Shown: positions 1 through 8,359 of the stretch, piece by piece
How the letters are laid out: the number at the start of each line of letters is the position of its first letter
How positions within the stretch are numbered: the first letter of the stretch is position 1
NCBI RefSeq assembly: GCF_018326265.1
Contig: NZ_AP023360.1
Span: forward strand, 3,215,501-3,279,500
Direction: 5' to 3'
DNA length: 64,000 nucleotides
Source: Catellatospora sp. IY07-71
GTDB taxonomy: Bacteria > Actinomycetota > Actinomycetes > Mycobacteriales > Micromonosporaceae
Translations under genes and position numbers: made by a program
Notes under the pieces: generated by a model
What the model was told of the DNA's origin: nothing
The model's input: only the letters and a program-made list of their open reading frames with translations
Database searches by the model: none

Positions 1-463
1 AGTGCACACGCGCGCGCCGCCAGCATTCCGGGCATCCGTTTGATGTGCAAGACGCACAACACACCACGGCTGGTTGCGCTAAGTGATCACGAGTTGCGGG
101 CGGGTGTCACACGCACCCTCCGATCGGCCGGGTGCCCGCCATACCAATGGAGACCGAAGTGTTGACGCACCGGTAGCACGTCGGTAACGTTGCTCCCAAC
201 GTAGTGCAAGATTTCGACAAAGCGATGTTTGGTTTTGTCTGCCGCTTGTGCAAGTTCCCCAGCAGGGCCGCTCACCTGCCGGTGCTCATCCCGGTGGCCG
301 CCTGTGCCCTCGCGACCCCCGGTCGATCCGCCCCCGCACGTAGCACCACGTCGACCGCCCGGTTCCGCTCACCGTCCGCGGCACGCCCGGCCACCACGCC
401 GGATGCACGCCACGCCGGTTGCACCCCCGCCCCGGCGCTCCGTCCCTGTGAAAAAGGACAGTG
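1..463. other. Gene-free leader/promoter region upstream of the GH87 gene
   Basis: No convincing coding sequence is seen; the short reading frames here lack a ribosome binding site and the codon pattern of the neighbours. The stretch holds the promoter and dyad at 162-202 and a leader of roughly 265 nt. The heptamer GTGCAAG occurs three times, at 45-51, 204-210 and 248-254. The first copy lies inside a small dyad, TGTGC-AAGAC-GCACA (44-58). These could be regulator half-sites, but no regulator is identifiable. Confidence 0.5.
162..202 (+). promoter_or_regulatory. Promoter and dyad operator of the GH87 gene
   Basis: A -35 hexamer TTGACG (162-167) and a -10 hexamer TAACGT (185-190) are separated by 17 bp, predicting transcription start near 197. 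A perfect dyad, ACGTTG-CTCC-CAACGT (187-202), overlaps the end of the -10 and the predicted start, a classic place for repressor binding. The sequence is not the CebR box found before the GH5 gene, so a different regulator is inferred. Confidence 0.55.
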
Positions 464-3400
464 ATGAGACGAAAGAATCCGATCAGGACGGTGGCGATCG
501 CGCTCGCCACCGCGATGATCGCCACCGCAGGATGGGCGGCGGTCGCGCAAGCGGCCGGCGGACCCAACCTCTCGCTCGGCAAGTCCGCCTCCGCGAGCTC
601 CGTCAACGGCCCCTACGGCACCGGCAACCTCAACGACGGCAACAAGGGCAGCTACTGGGAGAGCTCAGGCTCCCTGCCGCAGTGGGCGCAGCTCGACCTC
701 GGCGCCGCCACGGCGATCGACCAGGTCGTGCTGAAGCTGCCGGACGGCTGGGGCACCCGCACCCAGACCCTGGCCGTGCAGGGCAGCACCAACGGCAGCA
801 CCTTCACCGACATCGTCGCCGCCCAGGGGTACAGCTTCAACCCGTCGGTGGCGAACAACTCGGTGACCATCAACTTCCCGGCCACCTCGCCGCGGTACGT
901 CCGCGTCAGCATTTCCGCGAACACCGGCTGGGCCGCCGCGCAGCTCTCCGAGCTGGAGATCTACGGCACCGCGAGCTCGTCGACCAACCTCGCGCAGGGC
1001 CGCCCCACCACCGAGAGCGGCCACGCCGACGTCTACGACTCCGGCCGTGCCGTCGACGGCAACCAGGGCACCTACTGGGAGAGCGCCAACAACTCGTTCC
1101 CCGAGTGGCTGACCGTCGACCTCGGCGCCGCCGTCGCGGTCAACCGGGTCGTGCTCAAGCTGCCCACCTCCGGCTGGGGCACCCGCTCGCAGACCCTGTC
1201 CGTGCAGGGCAGCACGAACGGCTCGACGTTCAGCGACCTCGTCGCCTCGGCGTCGTACACCTTCAACCCGGCCGTGGCCGGCAACTCGGTGACGATCAAC
1301 TTCAGCCAGACCACCACCCGGTACGTGCGGATCGACATCACCGCCAACACCGCGTGGCCGGCCGGGCAGCTCTCCGAGGTCGAGGTGTACGGCCCCGGCA
1401 GCGGCACCGACACCACCGCGCCGAGCGTGCCGGGCAACCTGACCCTGAACGCGTCGGGCACCACCATCACGCTGAACTGGAACGCGTCCACCGACAACGC
1501 CGGCGGCAGCGGCCTGGCCGGCTACGACGTCTACCGCAACGGCACGCTGGCCGCGCAGGTCGGCGCCGTCACCAGCTGGCAGGACACCCAGCCGACCTCG
1601 GCGACCGTGTCCTACTACGTGCGCTCGCGGGACAACGCGGGCAACGTCTCGGCCAACAGCAACACGGTGACCCGCAACGGCACCACGCCGGACACCACCC
1701 CGCCGAGCGTGCCGGGCACGCTGAGCCACACCACGTCGGGCACGACGATCACCCTGAACTGGGGCGCGTCCACCGACAACACCGGCGGCAGCGGCATCAA
1801 GGGCTACGACGTGTTCCGCAACGGCACCTTCGTGCTGACCACGGGCAACGTCACCACCTGGAGCGACACCCAGGCCGCCTCGGCGACCGTGTCCTACTAC
1901 GTCCGGGCCCGGGACAACGCCGACAACGTCTCCGGCAACAGCAACACGGTCACCCGGACCGGCGGCGACGTCACCGCGCCGAGCACGCCCAGCAACCTCA
2001 CGCAGAGCACCTCGGGCACCACGATCACGCTCAACTGGAGCGGATCGACCGACAACTCCGGCGGCAGCGGCCTGGCGGGCTACAACGTGTACCGCGACGG
2101 CGGCCTCATCGCCACCATCGGCACCGCCACGACGTACCAGGACTCGCAGCCGGCCACGGCGACCGTGTCCTACTACGTGCGGGCGCGTGACAACGCGGGC
2201 AACCTGTCCGGCAACAGCAACACCGTCACCCGGACCGGCACCCAGCCGCCCGGCTGCACCAACGTGGCGCTGGGCAAGACCATGACCGCCAACGGCTCGA
2301 CCTTCACCTTCACCCCGGAGAAGGCCAACGACGGCCAGGTCGCCACCTACTGGGAGGGCGCCGGATACCCGGCTCAGCTCACCGTCGCGCTCGGCGCCAA
2401 CCACAGCATCACGCAGGTCAACGTGAAGCTGAACCCGGACCCGGCGTGGGGCACGCGTACCCAGAACATCCAGGTCCTGGGCCGCGAGCAGTCGTCGAGC
2501 ACGTACACCAGCCTGGTGTCGGCGGCGAACTACCAGTTCACCCAGGGCAGCAACGTGGTGAACATCCCGGTCAGCGCGAACGTCGCCGACGTGCGGCTGA
2601 GCATCAACTCCAACACCGGCGCCCCCTCGGGCCAGGTCGCGGAGTTCGAGGTGTGCGGCACCCCGGCGCCGAACCCGGACCTGACCGTCACCAACGTGTC
2701 GTGGACCCCGAGCTCGCCGAACGAGGCGTCGACGATCTCGCTGACCGCGACCGTCAACAACACCGGCAACCAGACCGCCGCCGCCTCCAAGGCGGGCCTC
2801 TACCTCGACGGCGCCCTCAAGGGCACCGTGGACGTGCCGAGCCTGGCCGCCGGGGCGTCGCAGGCGATCAGCCTGTCCATCGGCAACCTGGCCCAGGGCT
2901 CGTACGCGGTCAGCGCCCGCGCCGACACGGCGGGCACGGTGTTCGAGCAGAACGAGAACAACAACACCGCCAACGCCGCGTCGAACCTGACCGTGGCTCA
3001 GGCCCCCGGCCCTGACCTGCAGGTCACCGGGATCACCACCAACCCGGCCAACCCGGCCGTGGGCGCGCCGGTCAGCTTCACGGTGACCGTCAACAACCGC
3101 GGCACCACCGCCACCGGCGTCACCACGGTGACCCGGGTGACGGTCGGCAGCACGGTGCTCAACACCAACACCGCCTCGATCGCCGCGGGCGCCACGGTCA
3201 ACGTCGCGGTCACCGGCACCTGGACCGCGACCAGCGGCGGGGCGACCATCACGGCGCTGGCCGACGCCACCAACCTGGTGGCCGAGACCAACGAGACCAA
3301 CAACAGCCGTACGCAGTCGATCGTGGTCGGCCGCGGCGCGGCGGTGCCGTACACCTCGTACGAGGCGGAGAGCGCCAGCCACAACGGTGTCCTGCTGGAG

Positions 3401-5071
3401 ACCGACGCGCTGCGCACCTTCGGGCACACCAACTTCGCCACCGAGTCCTCGGGCCGCAAGTCGGTGCGCCTGAACAGCCAGGGCCAGTACGTCGAGTTCA
3501 CCTCGGTGAACCAGGCGAACTCGATCGTGGTCCGCAACTCGGTCCCGGACTCCGCGAGCGGCGGCGGCCAGGACTACACGATCAGCCTGTACATCAACGG
3601 CACGTTCAACCGGAAGCTCACCCTGTCCTCGGTGCACAGCTGGCTCTACGGCACCACCGACGACCCCGAGGGCCTGACCAACACCCCGCAGGCCGACGCG
3701 CGCCGACTGTTCGACGAGTCGAACGCGCTGCTCGGCACGTCGTACCCGCCGGGCACGAAGTTCAAGCTGCAGCGTGACTCGGGCGACAACGCCTCCTTCT
3801 ACATCATCGATCTCATCGATCTGGAGCAGGTGGCCGCGCCGCTGAGCAAGCCGGCCGAGTGCACCTCGATCACCAACTACGGCGCCGTGCCCAACGACGG
3901 CGTCGACGACACGGCCGCCATCCAGGCGGCGGTGACCGCCGACCAGAACGGGCAGATCAGCTGCGTGTGGATCCCCGAGGGCCAGTGGCGGCAGGAGCAG
4001 AAGATCCTGACCGACGACCCGCTGAACCGCGGCACCCACAACCAGGTCGGCATCAGCAACGTCGTCGTCAAGGGCGCGGGCATGTGGCACTCCCGCCTCT
4101 ACTCGCTGATCCAGCCGCAGAACGCGGGCGGCATCAACCACCCGCACGAGGGCAACTTCGGCTTCGACATCGACAAGAACACCCAGATCTCCGACCTGGC
4201 GATCTTCGGCTCCGGCCGGATCCGCGGCGGTGACGGCAACGCCGAGGGCGGCGTCGGCATCAACGGCCGGCTCGGCGTCGGCACCAAGATCACGAACGTG
4301 TGGATCGAGCACGCGAACGTGGGCGCCTGGGTGGGCCGCGACTACTCCAACATCCCCGAGCTGTGGGGCCCCGGCGACGGGCTGGAGTTCAGCGGCATGC
4401 GCATCCGCAACACGTACGCCGACGGCATCAACTTCACCAACGGCACGCGCAACTCGACCGTGTTCAACTCGTCGTTCCGCAACAACGGCGACGACGCGCT
4501 CGCGGTCTGGGCCAGCAAGTACGTGAAGGACACCTCGGTCGACATCGGCCACGACAACCGCTTCCTCAACAACACGGTGCAGCTGCCGTGGCGGGCGAAC
4601 GGCATCGCGGTCTACGGCGGCTACGGCAACAAGATCGAGAACAACCTGATCTACGACACCATGAACTACCCGGGCATCATGCTGGCGACCGACCACGACC
4701 CGATCCCCTTCACGGGTCAGACGCTGATCGCCAACAACGCGCTCTACCGCACGGGTGGCGCCTTCTGGAACGAGGACCAGGAGTTCGGTGCGATCACGCT
4801 GTTCGCGGCGACGGTGCCGATCCCGGGTGTCACCATCCGCGACACCGAGATCTACGACTCGACGTACGACGGCATCCAGTTCAAGTCCGGCGAGATCCCC
4901 GGGGTGGTCATCACCAACGTGAAGATCGACGACTCGAACAACGGCGCGGGCATCCTGGCCATGGCCCAGGCCCGCGGCAGCGCGACGCTGACCAACGTCA
5001 CCATCACGAACTCGGCCGACGGCAACATCGTCACCCAGCCGGGCTCGGGTTTCACCTTCACCGGCAACTGA
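464..5071 (+). CDS. Secreted multimodular GH87 alpha-1,3-glucanase (mutanase)
   Basis: Predicted to hydrolyse alpha-1,3-glucan (mutan, fungal wall glucan) outside the cell. The 1535-residue chain reads: signal peptide (about 1-30); two discoidin/F5-8C-like carbohydrate-binding domains (about 34-169 and 174-310); three fibronectin III repeats (about 318-593), each with the motif SATVSYYVR; a third discoidin-like domain (about 597-733); two CARDB domains (about 739-956); a CBM6/35-like domain (about 964-1123); and a C-terminal right-handed beta-helix (about 1131-1535). In the helix, ADGINFTNG (Asp1320) and GDDALAVW (Asp1343, Asp1344) reproduce the three-aspartate spacing (D, then DD 23 residues on) known for GH87 catalytic sites. 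ATG 464 is preferred over GTG 461 because AAGGA (454-458) then sits 5 nt upstream. The family A hairpin directly downstream is a likely terminator. Confidence 0.88.
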   Translation: MRRKNPIRTVAIALATAMIATAGWAAVAQAAGGPNLSLGKSASASSVNGPYGTGNLNDGNKGSYWESSGSLPQWAQLDLGAATAIDQVVLKLPDGWGTRTQTLAVQGSTNGSTFTDIVAAQGYSFNPSVANNSVTINFPATSPRYVRVSISANTGWAAAQLSELEIYGTASSSTNLAQGRPTTESGHADVYDSGRAVDGNQGTYWESANNSFPEWLTVDLGAAVAVNRVVLKLPTSGWGTRSQTLSVQGSTNGSTFSDLVASASYTFNPAVAGNSVTINFSQTTTRYVRIDITANTAWPAGQLSEVEVYGPGSGTDTTAPSVPGNLTLNASGTTITLNWNASTDNAGGSGLAGYDVYRNGTLAAQVGAVTSWQDTQPTSATVSYYVRSRDNAGNVSANSNTVTRNGTTPDTTPPSVPGTLSHTTSGTTITLNWGASTDNTGGSGIKGYDVFRNGTFVLTTGNVTTWSDTQAASATVSYYVRARDNADNVSGNSNTVTRTGGDVTAPSTPSNLTQSTSGTTITLNWSGSTDNSGGSGLAGYNVYRDGGLIATIGTATTYQDSQPATATVSYYVRARDNAGNLSGNSNTVTRTGTQPPGCTNVALGKTMTANGSTFTFTPEKANDGQVATYWEGAGYPAQLTVALGANHSITQVNVKLNPDPAWGTRTQNIQVLGREQSSSTYTSLVSAANYQFTQGSNVVNIPVSANVADVRLSINSNTGAPSGQVAEFEVCGTPAPNPDLTVTNVSWTPSSPNEASTISLTATVNNTGNQTAAASKAGLYLDGALKGTVDVPSLAAGASQAISLSIGNLAQGSYAVSARADTAGTVFEQNENNNTANAASNLTVAQAPGPDLQVTGITTNPANPAVGAPVSFTVTVNNRGTTATGVTTVTRVTVGSTVLNTNTASIAAGATVNVAVTGTWTATSGGATITALADATNLVAETNETNNSRTQSIVVGRGAAVPYTSYEAESASHNGVLLETDALRTFGHTNFATESSGRKSVRLNSQGQYVEFTSVNQANSIVVRNSVPDSASGGGQDYTISLYINGTFNRKLTLSSVHSWLYGTTDDPEGLTNTPQADARRLFDESNALLGTSYPPGTKFKLQRDSGDNASFYIIDLIDLEQVAAPLSKPAECTSITNYGAVPNDGVDDTAAIQAAVTADQNGQISCVWIPEGQWRQEQKILTDDPLNRGTHNQVGISNVVVKGAGMWHSRLYSLIQPQNAGGINHPHEGNFGFDIDKNTQISDLAIFGSGRIRGGDGNAEGGVGINGRLGVGTKITNVWIEHANVGAWVGRDYSNIPELWGPGDGLEFSGMRIRNTYADGINFTNGTRNSTVFNSSFRNNGDDALAVWASKYVKDTSVDIGHDNRFLNNTVQLPWRANGIAVYGGYGNKIENNLIYDTMNYPGIMLATDHDPIPFTGQTLIANNALYRTGGAFWNEDQEFGAITLFAATVPIPGVTIRDTEIYDSTYDGIQFKSGEIPGVVITNVKIDDSNNGAGILAMAQARGSATLTNVTITNSADGNIVTQPGSGFTFTGN

Positions 5072-5082
5072 TGTGAAGTAAG

Positions 5083-5127
5083 GAAAGGGCGCCTTCTCAA
5101 CGCTCCGCGTCGAGAAGGCGCCCTTTC
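5083..5127. repeat. Family A inverted repeat, GC variant (copy 1), likely terminator
   Basis: Perfect 16-bp arms GAAAGGGCGCCTTCTC (5083-5098) and GAGAAGGCGCCCTTTC (5112-5127) flank a 13-nt loop. It starts 11 nt after the GH87 stop codon, between convergent genes. It differs from the other family A copies by GGCGCC instead of GGCACC, changed on both arms, so the pairing is conserved. Confidence 0.8.
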
Positions 5128-5156
5128 GGGCGTCCGCGCCCGGCCGAGGCCCGCGG

Positions 5157-5208
5157 TTTCGGGGAAACTGCGAGTTCGTGCTGCTGGATACCTTCAGTTT
5201 CCCCGAAA
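5157..5208. repeat. Family B inverted repeat (copy 1)
   Basis: Arms TTTCGGGGAAACTG (5157-5170) and CAGTTTCCCCGAAA (5195-5208) are perfect complements. Each arm is itself nearly palindromic (CAGTTTC-ggg-GAAACTG type), so a cruciform of two small hairpins is also possible. The stop codon of the minus-strand gene at 5194-5724 lies inside the right arm, so the repeat supplies the last codons of that protein. Confidence 0.75.
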
Positions 5209-5724
5209 GTGCGCGCCATTCGTGGGCCGGCCGCCGTAGAGGCTCACGCGGTGGTCGGCGACCTGTCGTGGGGTGCGCTCCAGGAACAGGCCGGGATGGG
5301 CGGCGGCGTTGCCGACGCGTACCGTCCAGTCCTCGTACCACCACTGGGCTGAGCAGGCGCAGCCCATGAAACGGAAGTTGGCGTGGTAGAGCCCGACCTG
5401 ATGCTCGGCGACCGTGAACAGGCGCCGCCGGTGGCCACCCCGCGGGTACACGGCGCCGCTGCCGGTGGCGTACATGGTGACGCCGTCGTCGGCCGGGGTC
5501 AGTTCGAGGGGGACGGCTGCTGCGGCACTGGTGCCGGAGAGGACGCGCTCGGACAGCCGGTAGCCGGAGCTGGAGTCCGCGACGACGTCGTGCACCACGA
5601 CCGCGTCCTCGGGCAGCGGGTCGGGCAGCGGCAGCACCCGGGGCACGTTGCGGCGTAGGCCGGCGTGCGCGGCGCCGCGCTCGTCCTGCCGCCATACGAC
5701 CCTGATCCGCTGGATCACCACCAC
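5194..5724 (-). CDS. Hypothetical protein bounded by two intergenic repeats
   Basis: I do not recognise this 176-residue protein. It has no signal peptide or membrane segment. It contains an aromatic/cysteine-rich stretch (FMGCACSAQWWYEDW, about residues 115-130) and looks like real protein rather than an antisense shadow. The GTG start at 5724 has no visible Shine-Dalgarno sequence, and GTG codons at 5721 and 5718 are alternatives. Family A copy 2 begins about 10 bp upstream, and the C-terminal residues (HFRGN and stop) are encoded by a family B repeat. Both ends may therefore have been reshaped by repeat insertion, and it could be a remnant of a longer gene. Confidence 0.5.
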   Translation of the reverse strand: MVVIQRIRVVWRQDERGAAHAGLRRNVPRVLPLPDPLPEDAVVVHDVVADSSSGYRLSERVLSGTSAAAAVPLELTPADDGVTMYATGSGAVYPRGGHRRRLFTVAEHQVGLYHANFRFMGCACSAQWWYEDWTVRVGNAAAHPGLFLERTPRQVADHRVSLYGGRPTNGAHFRGN

Positions 5725-5733
5725 CAGGCCAGG

Positions 5734-5784
5734 TTAAGAAGGGCACCTTCTACTACGCAAAGCGTTAAGAAGGTGCCCTTCCTT
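5734..5784. repeat. Family A inverted repeat (copy 2)
   Basis: Arms GAAGGGCACCTTCT (5738-5751) and AGAAGGTGCCCTTC (5768-5781) surround an inner mini-hairpin ACGC-AAA-GCGT. It directly follows the acyltransferase stop codon (5785-5787 on the minus strand) and precedes the next minus-strand gene, so a terminator role for the acyltransferase operon is plausible. Confidence 0.8.
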
Positions 5785-6453
5785 TCAGGGGGTCAGGGCG
5801 AGGTCGTTGAAGGCTTCGGCGGGCTGCTGGCCGGAGAGGTGCTGGATGGCGGCCATGATGTCGTCGGTGACCTGCCGGCGGGCGCGGCCGACGCTGATGC
5901 CCGGCGGCTGTTCGAAGCGCAGCGGTGCGCCGAAACGGACCGTGATGCGGCCGGGGCGGGGCAGGCGCGCGCCGACGGGCTGGATGCGGTCGGTGCCGAG
6001 GACGGCTACGGGGACCACGGGCGCGCCGGAGGCGAGGGCGAGCCAGGCCACGCCGGTGCGGCCGCGGTAGAGGCGGCCGTCGCGGGAGCGGCTGCCCTCC
6101 GGGTGGATGCCGAACGCGCCGCCGTGCTGGAGCACGTCGAGCGCGAGCTCCAGGGACTCCTGGGCGGTACGGTGCCCGCCGCGCTGGACCGGGATGGCGT
6201 CCAGGCCGGTGAGCAGGGAGCGGGTGAGGCGCCCCTTGAGGCCGGTGCCGGTGAAGTACTCCGCCTTGGCCAGGAACGCGACCCGGCGGGGCGTCATCAG
6301 CGGGATGATGAAGCTGTCCAGGAAGGACAGGTGGTTCGCGGCCAGGATCAGCGGACCGTCCGGCGGGACGTGCTCGCGGCCCTCGACGACGGGCCGGAAC
6401 GCGAGCCGCGAGATCGGGGTCAGCACCATCCGGGTGGCGGTCTGGATCGACAC
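5785..6453 (-). CDS. PlsC-family 1-acyl-sn-glycerol-3-phosphate acyltransferase
   Basis: Predicted to transfer an acyl chain to lysophosphatidic acid or a related lysolipid at the inner face of the membrane. The signatures are visible: NHLSFLD (His41 to Asp46, the NHx4D catalytic motif) and HPEGSRSRDG (the substrate-binding FPEGTRS-type block), followed by a conserved PVVPVAVLGTDR segment. The length (222 residues) is normal for this family. The GTG start at 6453 is preceded by a strong AGGAGG. It lies 13 nt downstream of a TetR gene on the same strand, so the two are probably co-transcribed and the acyltransferase is under control of that repressor. The exact acyl acceptor cannot be told. 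Confidence 0.85.
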   Translation of the reverse strand: MSIQTATRMVLTPISRLAFRPVVEGREHVPPDGPLILAANHLSFLDSFIIPLMTPRRVAFLAKAEYFTGTGLKGRLTRSLLTGLDAIPVQRGGHRTAQESLELALDVLQHGGAFGIHPEGSRSRDGRLYRGRTGVAWLALASGAPVVPVAVLGTDRIQPVGARLPRPGRITVRFGAPLRFEQPPGISVGRARRQVTDDIMAAIQHLSGQQPAEAFNDLALTP

Positions 6454-6466
6454 GGGTCCTCCTAGG

Positions 6467-7042
6467 TCAGGCCGGGCCCAGGTGGGCGTCCAGCGCGGCG
6501 CGCAGCAGGGGGTCGACGTCTTCGGTCTGCACGGTCATCTGCAGGCTGCCCCACTGCCAGAGCTGGGCGATGCCGTGCAGGTTGGCCCACAGCGCACCGG
6601 CGACGACGACGGCCGGGGGAGCCGGGACGCCCGCGCGGGCGCGGCCGACCAGGCCGACCAGCACCCCGAACAGCTCGCGGCTGGCCTCCCGCAGGCCGAT
6701 CTGGTTGCCGCGCAGCAGCTCGTGGCGGAACATCAGCTCGAACATGCCGCGCTGGGTGTGCGCGAAGTCGAGGTAGCGGCGGCCCAGGGCGAGCAGCGCG
6801 GCGCGGGGGTCGGCGTCGTCGCCGAGCCCGGCCAGGCGGCGGCCCAGGTCGAGGTAGCCCTCGCGGGCGATGGCGGACAGCAGCGACAGGTGCGTCGGGA
6901 AGTAGCGGCGCGGTGCTCCGTGCGACACCCCGGCTCGCCGGGCGATCGCGCGCAGGGTCAGTGCGCCGGTGCCGTCGCTGGTGACCAGCTCGACGCCCAC
7001 CGCGACCAGGCGGTCGCGCAGCGTGGTGTCCGGATCGGCCAT
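6467..7042 (-). CDS. TetR-family transcriptional regulator (autoregulated)
   Basis: A 191-residue TetR-type repressor. The N-terminal helix-turn-helix is seen in ALTLRAIARRAGVSHGAPRRYF (in two parts: ALTLRAIARRAG, VSHGAPRRYF; about residues 28-50), followed by an all-helical ligand domain with the TetR_C-like segment. It is the first gene of a two-gene operon with the PlsC-type acyltransferase, suggesting it senses a lipid-like or membrane-active ligand (inference). The ATG at 7042 directly abuts a double dyad operator and sits 6 nt after a -10 hexamer with no Shine-Dalgarno sequence, so the mRNA is predicted to be leaderless and self-repressed. Confidence 0.87.
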   Translation of the reverse strand: MADPDTTLRDRLVAVGVELVTSDGTGALTLRAIARRAGVSHGAPRRYFPTHLSLLSAIAREGYLDLGRRLAGLGDDADPRAALLALGRRYLDFAHTQRGMFELMFRHELLRGNQIGLREASRELFGVLVGLVGRARAGVPAPPAVVVAGALWANLHGIAQLWQWGSLQMTVQTEDVDPLLRAALDAHLGPA

Positions 7043-7077
7043 AGACAGTGTCTACCAGCTGCGGTAGACACTGTCTA
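7042..7077 (-). promoter_or_regulatory. Leaderless promoter overlaid by a double TetR operator
   Basis: TAGACAGTGTCTAC (7042-7055) and GTAGACACTGTCTA (7064-7077) are perfect inverted copies of each other, and each is itself a dyad around one central base. Read on the minus strand, TAGACA serves as -35 (7072-7077) and again as -10 (7049-7054), with 17 bp between, then CTGTCT and the ATG. The regulator would cover both promoter elements. The -10 is weak because it lacks the final T. Confidence 0.72.
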
Positions 7078-7105
7078 CTCGCCGCGACGGTGCCCTTTCT
7101 TCTCG

Positions 7106-8359
7106 TCAGGAAGGGGAGGGTTTGGGGGCCGGCTGGGTGTTGAGCAGGCCGAACTGGGCGTTGTCGAGAGTGCCCGTGCCGGTGACGCGGTAGCCGGGGC
7201 CCATGGTGCCGAGGCTGAGCCTGACCTCGGCCTCGCTGCGCTCGTACCAGGCGGGCTTGCGGGTGCCGCCGCGCTCGGTGCCGCTGCGTGAGGCCTGGAG
7301 CACCGCGCCGCTGCCGTTGACGTACGGCCGTCCCGGCACCAGCCGGTCGCCCGCCGTCAGCGTGACGACGGCCGAGTTCTCGCCGGTGTAGTTCCACTTC
7401 ACCTCGGGGAACGAGCCGTCGTCGGTGCCGGACTGCATCTCCGTCGCGTTGAGCGTGTCGTCGGCGTACGCGGCCACCAGCCGTTTCTTCGCCTCGATGT
7501 CGTCGATGAGCAGCACCGTCAGGTCGGTGGAGTCGTACGTGCCGCGCAGGTGGATGTCGCGGGCGACCACCGAGTACCGGTCGGCCACGCCCATGCCGGT
7601 ACGCCAGCGCTCCACGAACTGCGGCAGCGGCACGTTTCCCCAGGTGTGGTCGTGGTACGCGGTGCCGGTGAAGTCGCGCTTCTCGTCGTAGAACACGATG
7701 TGCCCCTGCGCCTTGCCGGACGGCATGGCGGCGTACCAGGCCTGGTAGTCGTCGGGCCCGCCCAGGTAGACGTGCCCGGTGCCGGGCCGGAACGGCGGCG
7801 CGAGGCTGATCAGGTCGAGGTTCAGGGTGATGTTGTCCGCCGAGCCGCGCAGCTGGTAGCCGTTGAGGTCGCCGGTCAGCCGGAACGGCCCCACCTTCAC
7901 GTCGCAGCGGTCGGTGGCGCTGGAGAACTCGTTCCAGCTGTAGGTGCGGAACACGCTGAACTCGTTGCCCCACGGCGTGGTGATCAGCAGGTTGACCGCC
8001 GGGCGGCGGTCGGCCTCGGCGGTGAGCCCGTCACCGGGGCGGGTCTTCAGGGTGAAGGCCACCACGATGCCGTCCTCGCCGGTCAGCTCGGTGTGCCACC
8101 ACTCGTACACCCGGGGATCGGCGTTGGTCGCCGCGGTGCGGAACCCGTCCTCCCACGCCTGGCAGCTGTCGGCCTTGAGGTTGAGCAGGGCGAAGTCGTT
8201 CGGGGTGAGGCCGTAGTGGTTGATCGTGGGGCCGACCCGCGACGGTGCCGCCTCCTCGGTGCGGCTGCACCCGGCGAGGCCGGGGACGGCGGCCAGGGAG
8301 CCCGCGGCGAGCGCGCGCAGCGCGGTGCGGCGGGTGAACCTTCCGGGATTCTCGTTCAT
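7106..8359 (-). CDS. Tat-exported lipoprotein with AttH/CrtC-like lipocalin fold
   Basis: The 417-residue protein begins with a twin-arginine signal (RFTRRTALRAL) ending in a lipobox (GLAGC), so it should be exported folded and anchored to the outer face of the membrane. The body resembles the AttH/CrtC (hydroxyneurosporene synthase-like) double-lipocalin family; the segment TAYHDHTWGNVPL (about residues 240-252) matches the YHDHxWG hallmark of that family. Members include hydratases and Diels-Alderase-like enzymes as well as proteins of unknown role, so the reaction is not assignable. It is transcribed away from the GH5 cellulase gene across a 317-bp intergenic region. A short GGTGCCCTTTC segment just after its stop resembles half of a family A repeat. 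Confidence 0.65.
   Translation of the reverse strand: MNENPGRFTRRTALRALAAGSLAAVPGLAGCSRTEEAAPSRVGPTINHYGLTPNDFALLNLKADSCQAWEDGFRTAATNADPRVYEWWHTELTGEDGIVVAFTLKTRPGDGLTAEADRRPAVNLLITTPWGNEFSVFRTYSWNEFSSATDRCDVKVGPFRLTGDLNGYQLRGSADNITLNLDLISLAPPFRPGTGHVYLGGPDDYQAWYAAMPSGKAQGHIVFYDEKRDFTGTAYHDHTWGNVPLPQFVERWRTGMGVADRYSVVARDIHLRGTYDSTDLTVLLIDDIEAKKRLVAAYADDTLNATEMQSGTDDGSFPEVKWNYTGENSAVVTLTAGDRLVPGRPYVNGSGAVLQASRSGTERGGTRKPAWYERSEAEVRLSLGTMGPGYRVTGTGTLDNAQFGLLNTQPAPKPSPS

Noticed and set aside
665-5746. A 1693-residue minus-strand open frame opposite the GH87 gene
   Set aside because: It is an antisense shadow of very GC-rich coding DNA: low-complexity Arg/Gly/Ala/Val composition, no domains and no ribosome binding site. 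The plus-strand protein has recognisable domains throughout.
7086-7115. An eighth family A repeat after the lipoprotein gene
   Set aside because: Only a half-site (GGTGCCCTTTC) is visible and its partner arm (AGGAAGGGG) lies in the coding end with poor pairing. At most it is a remnant.
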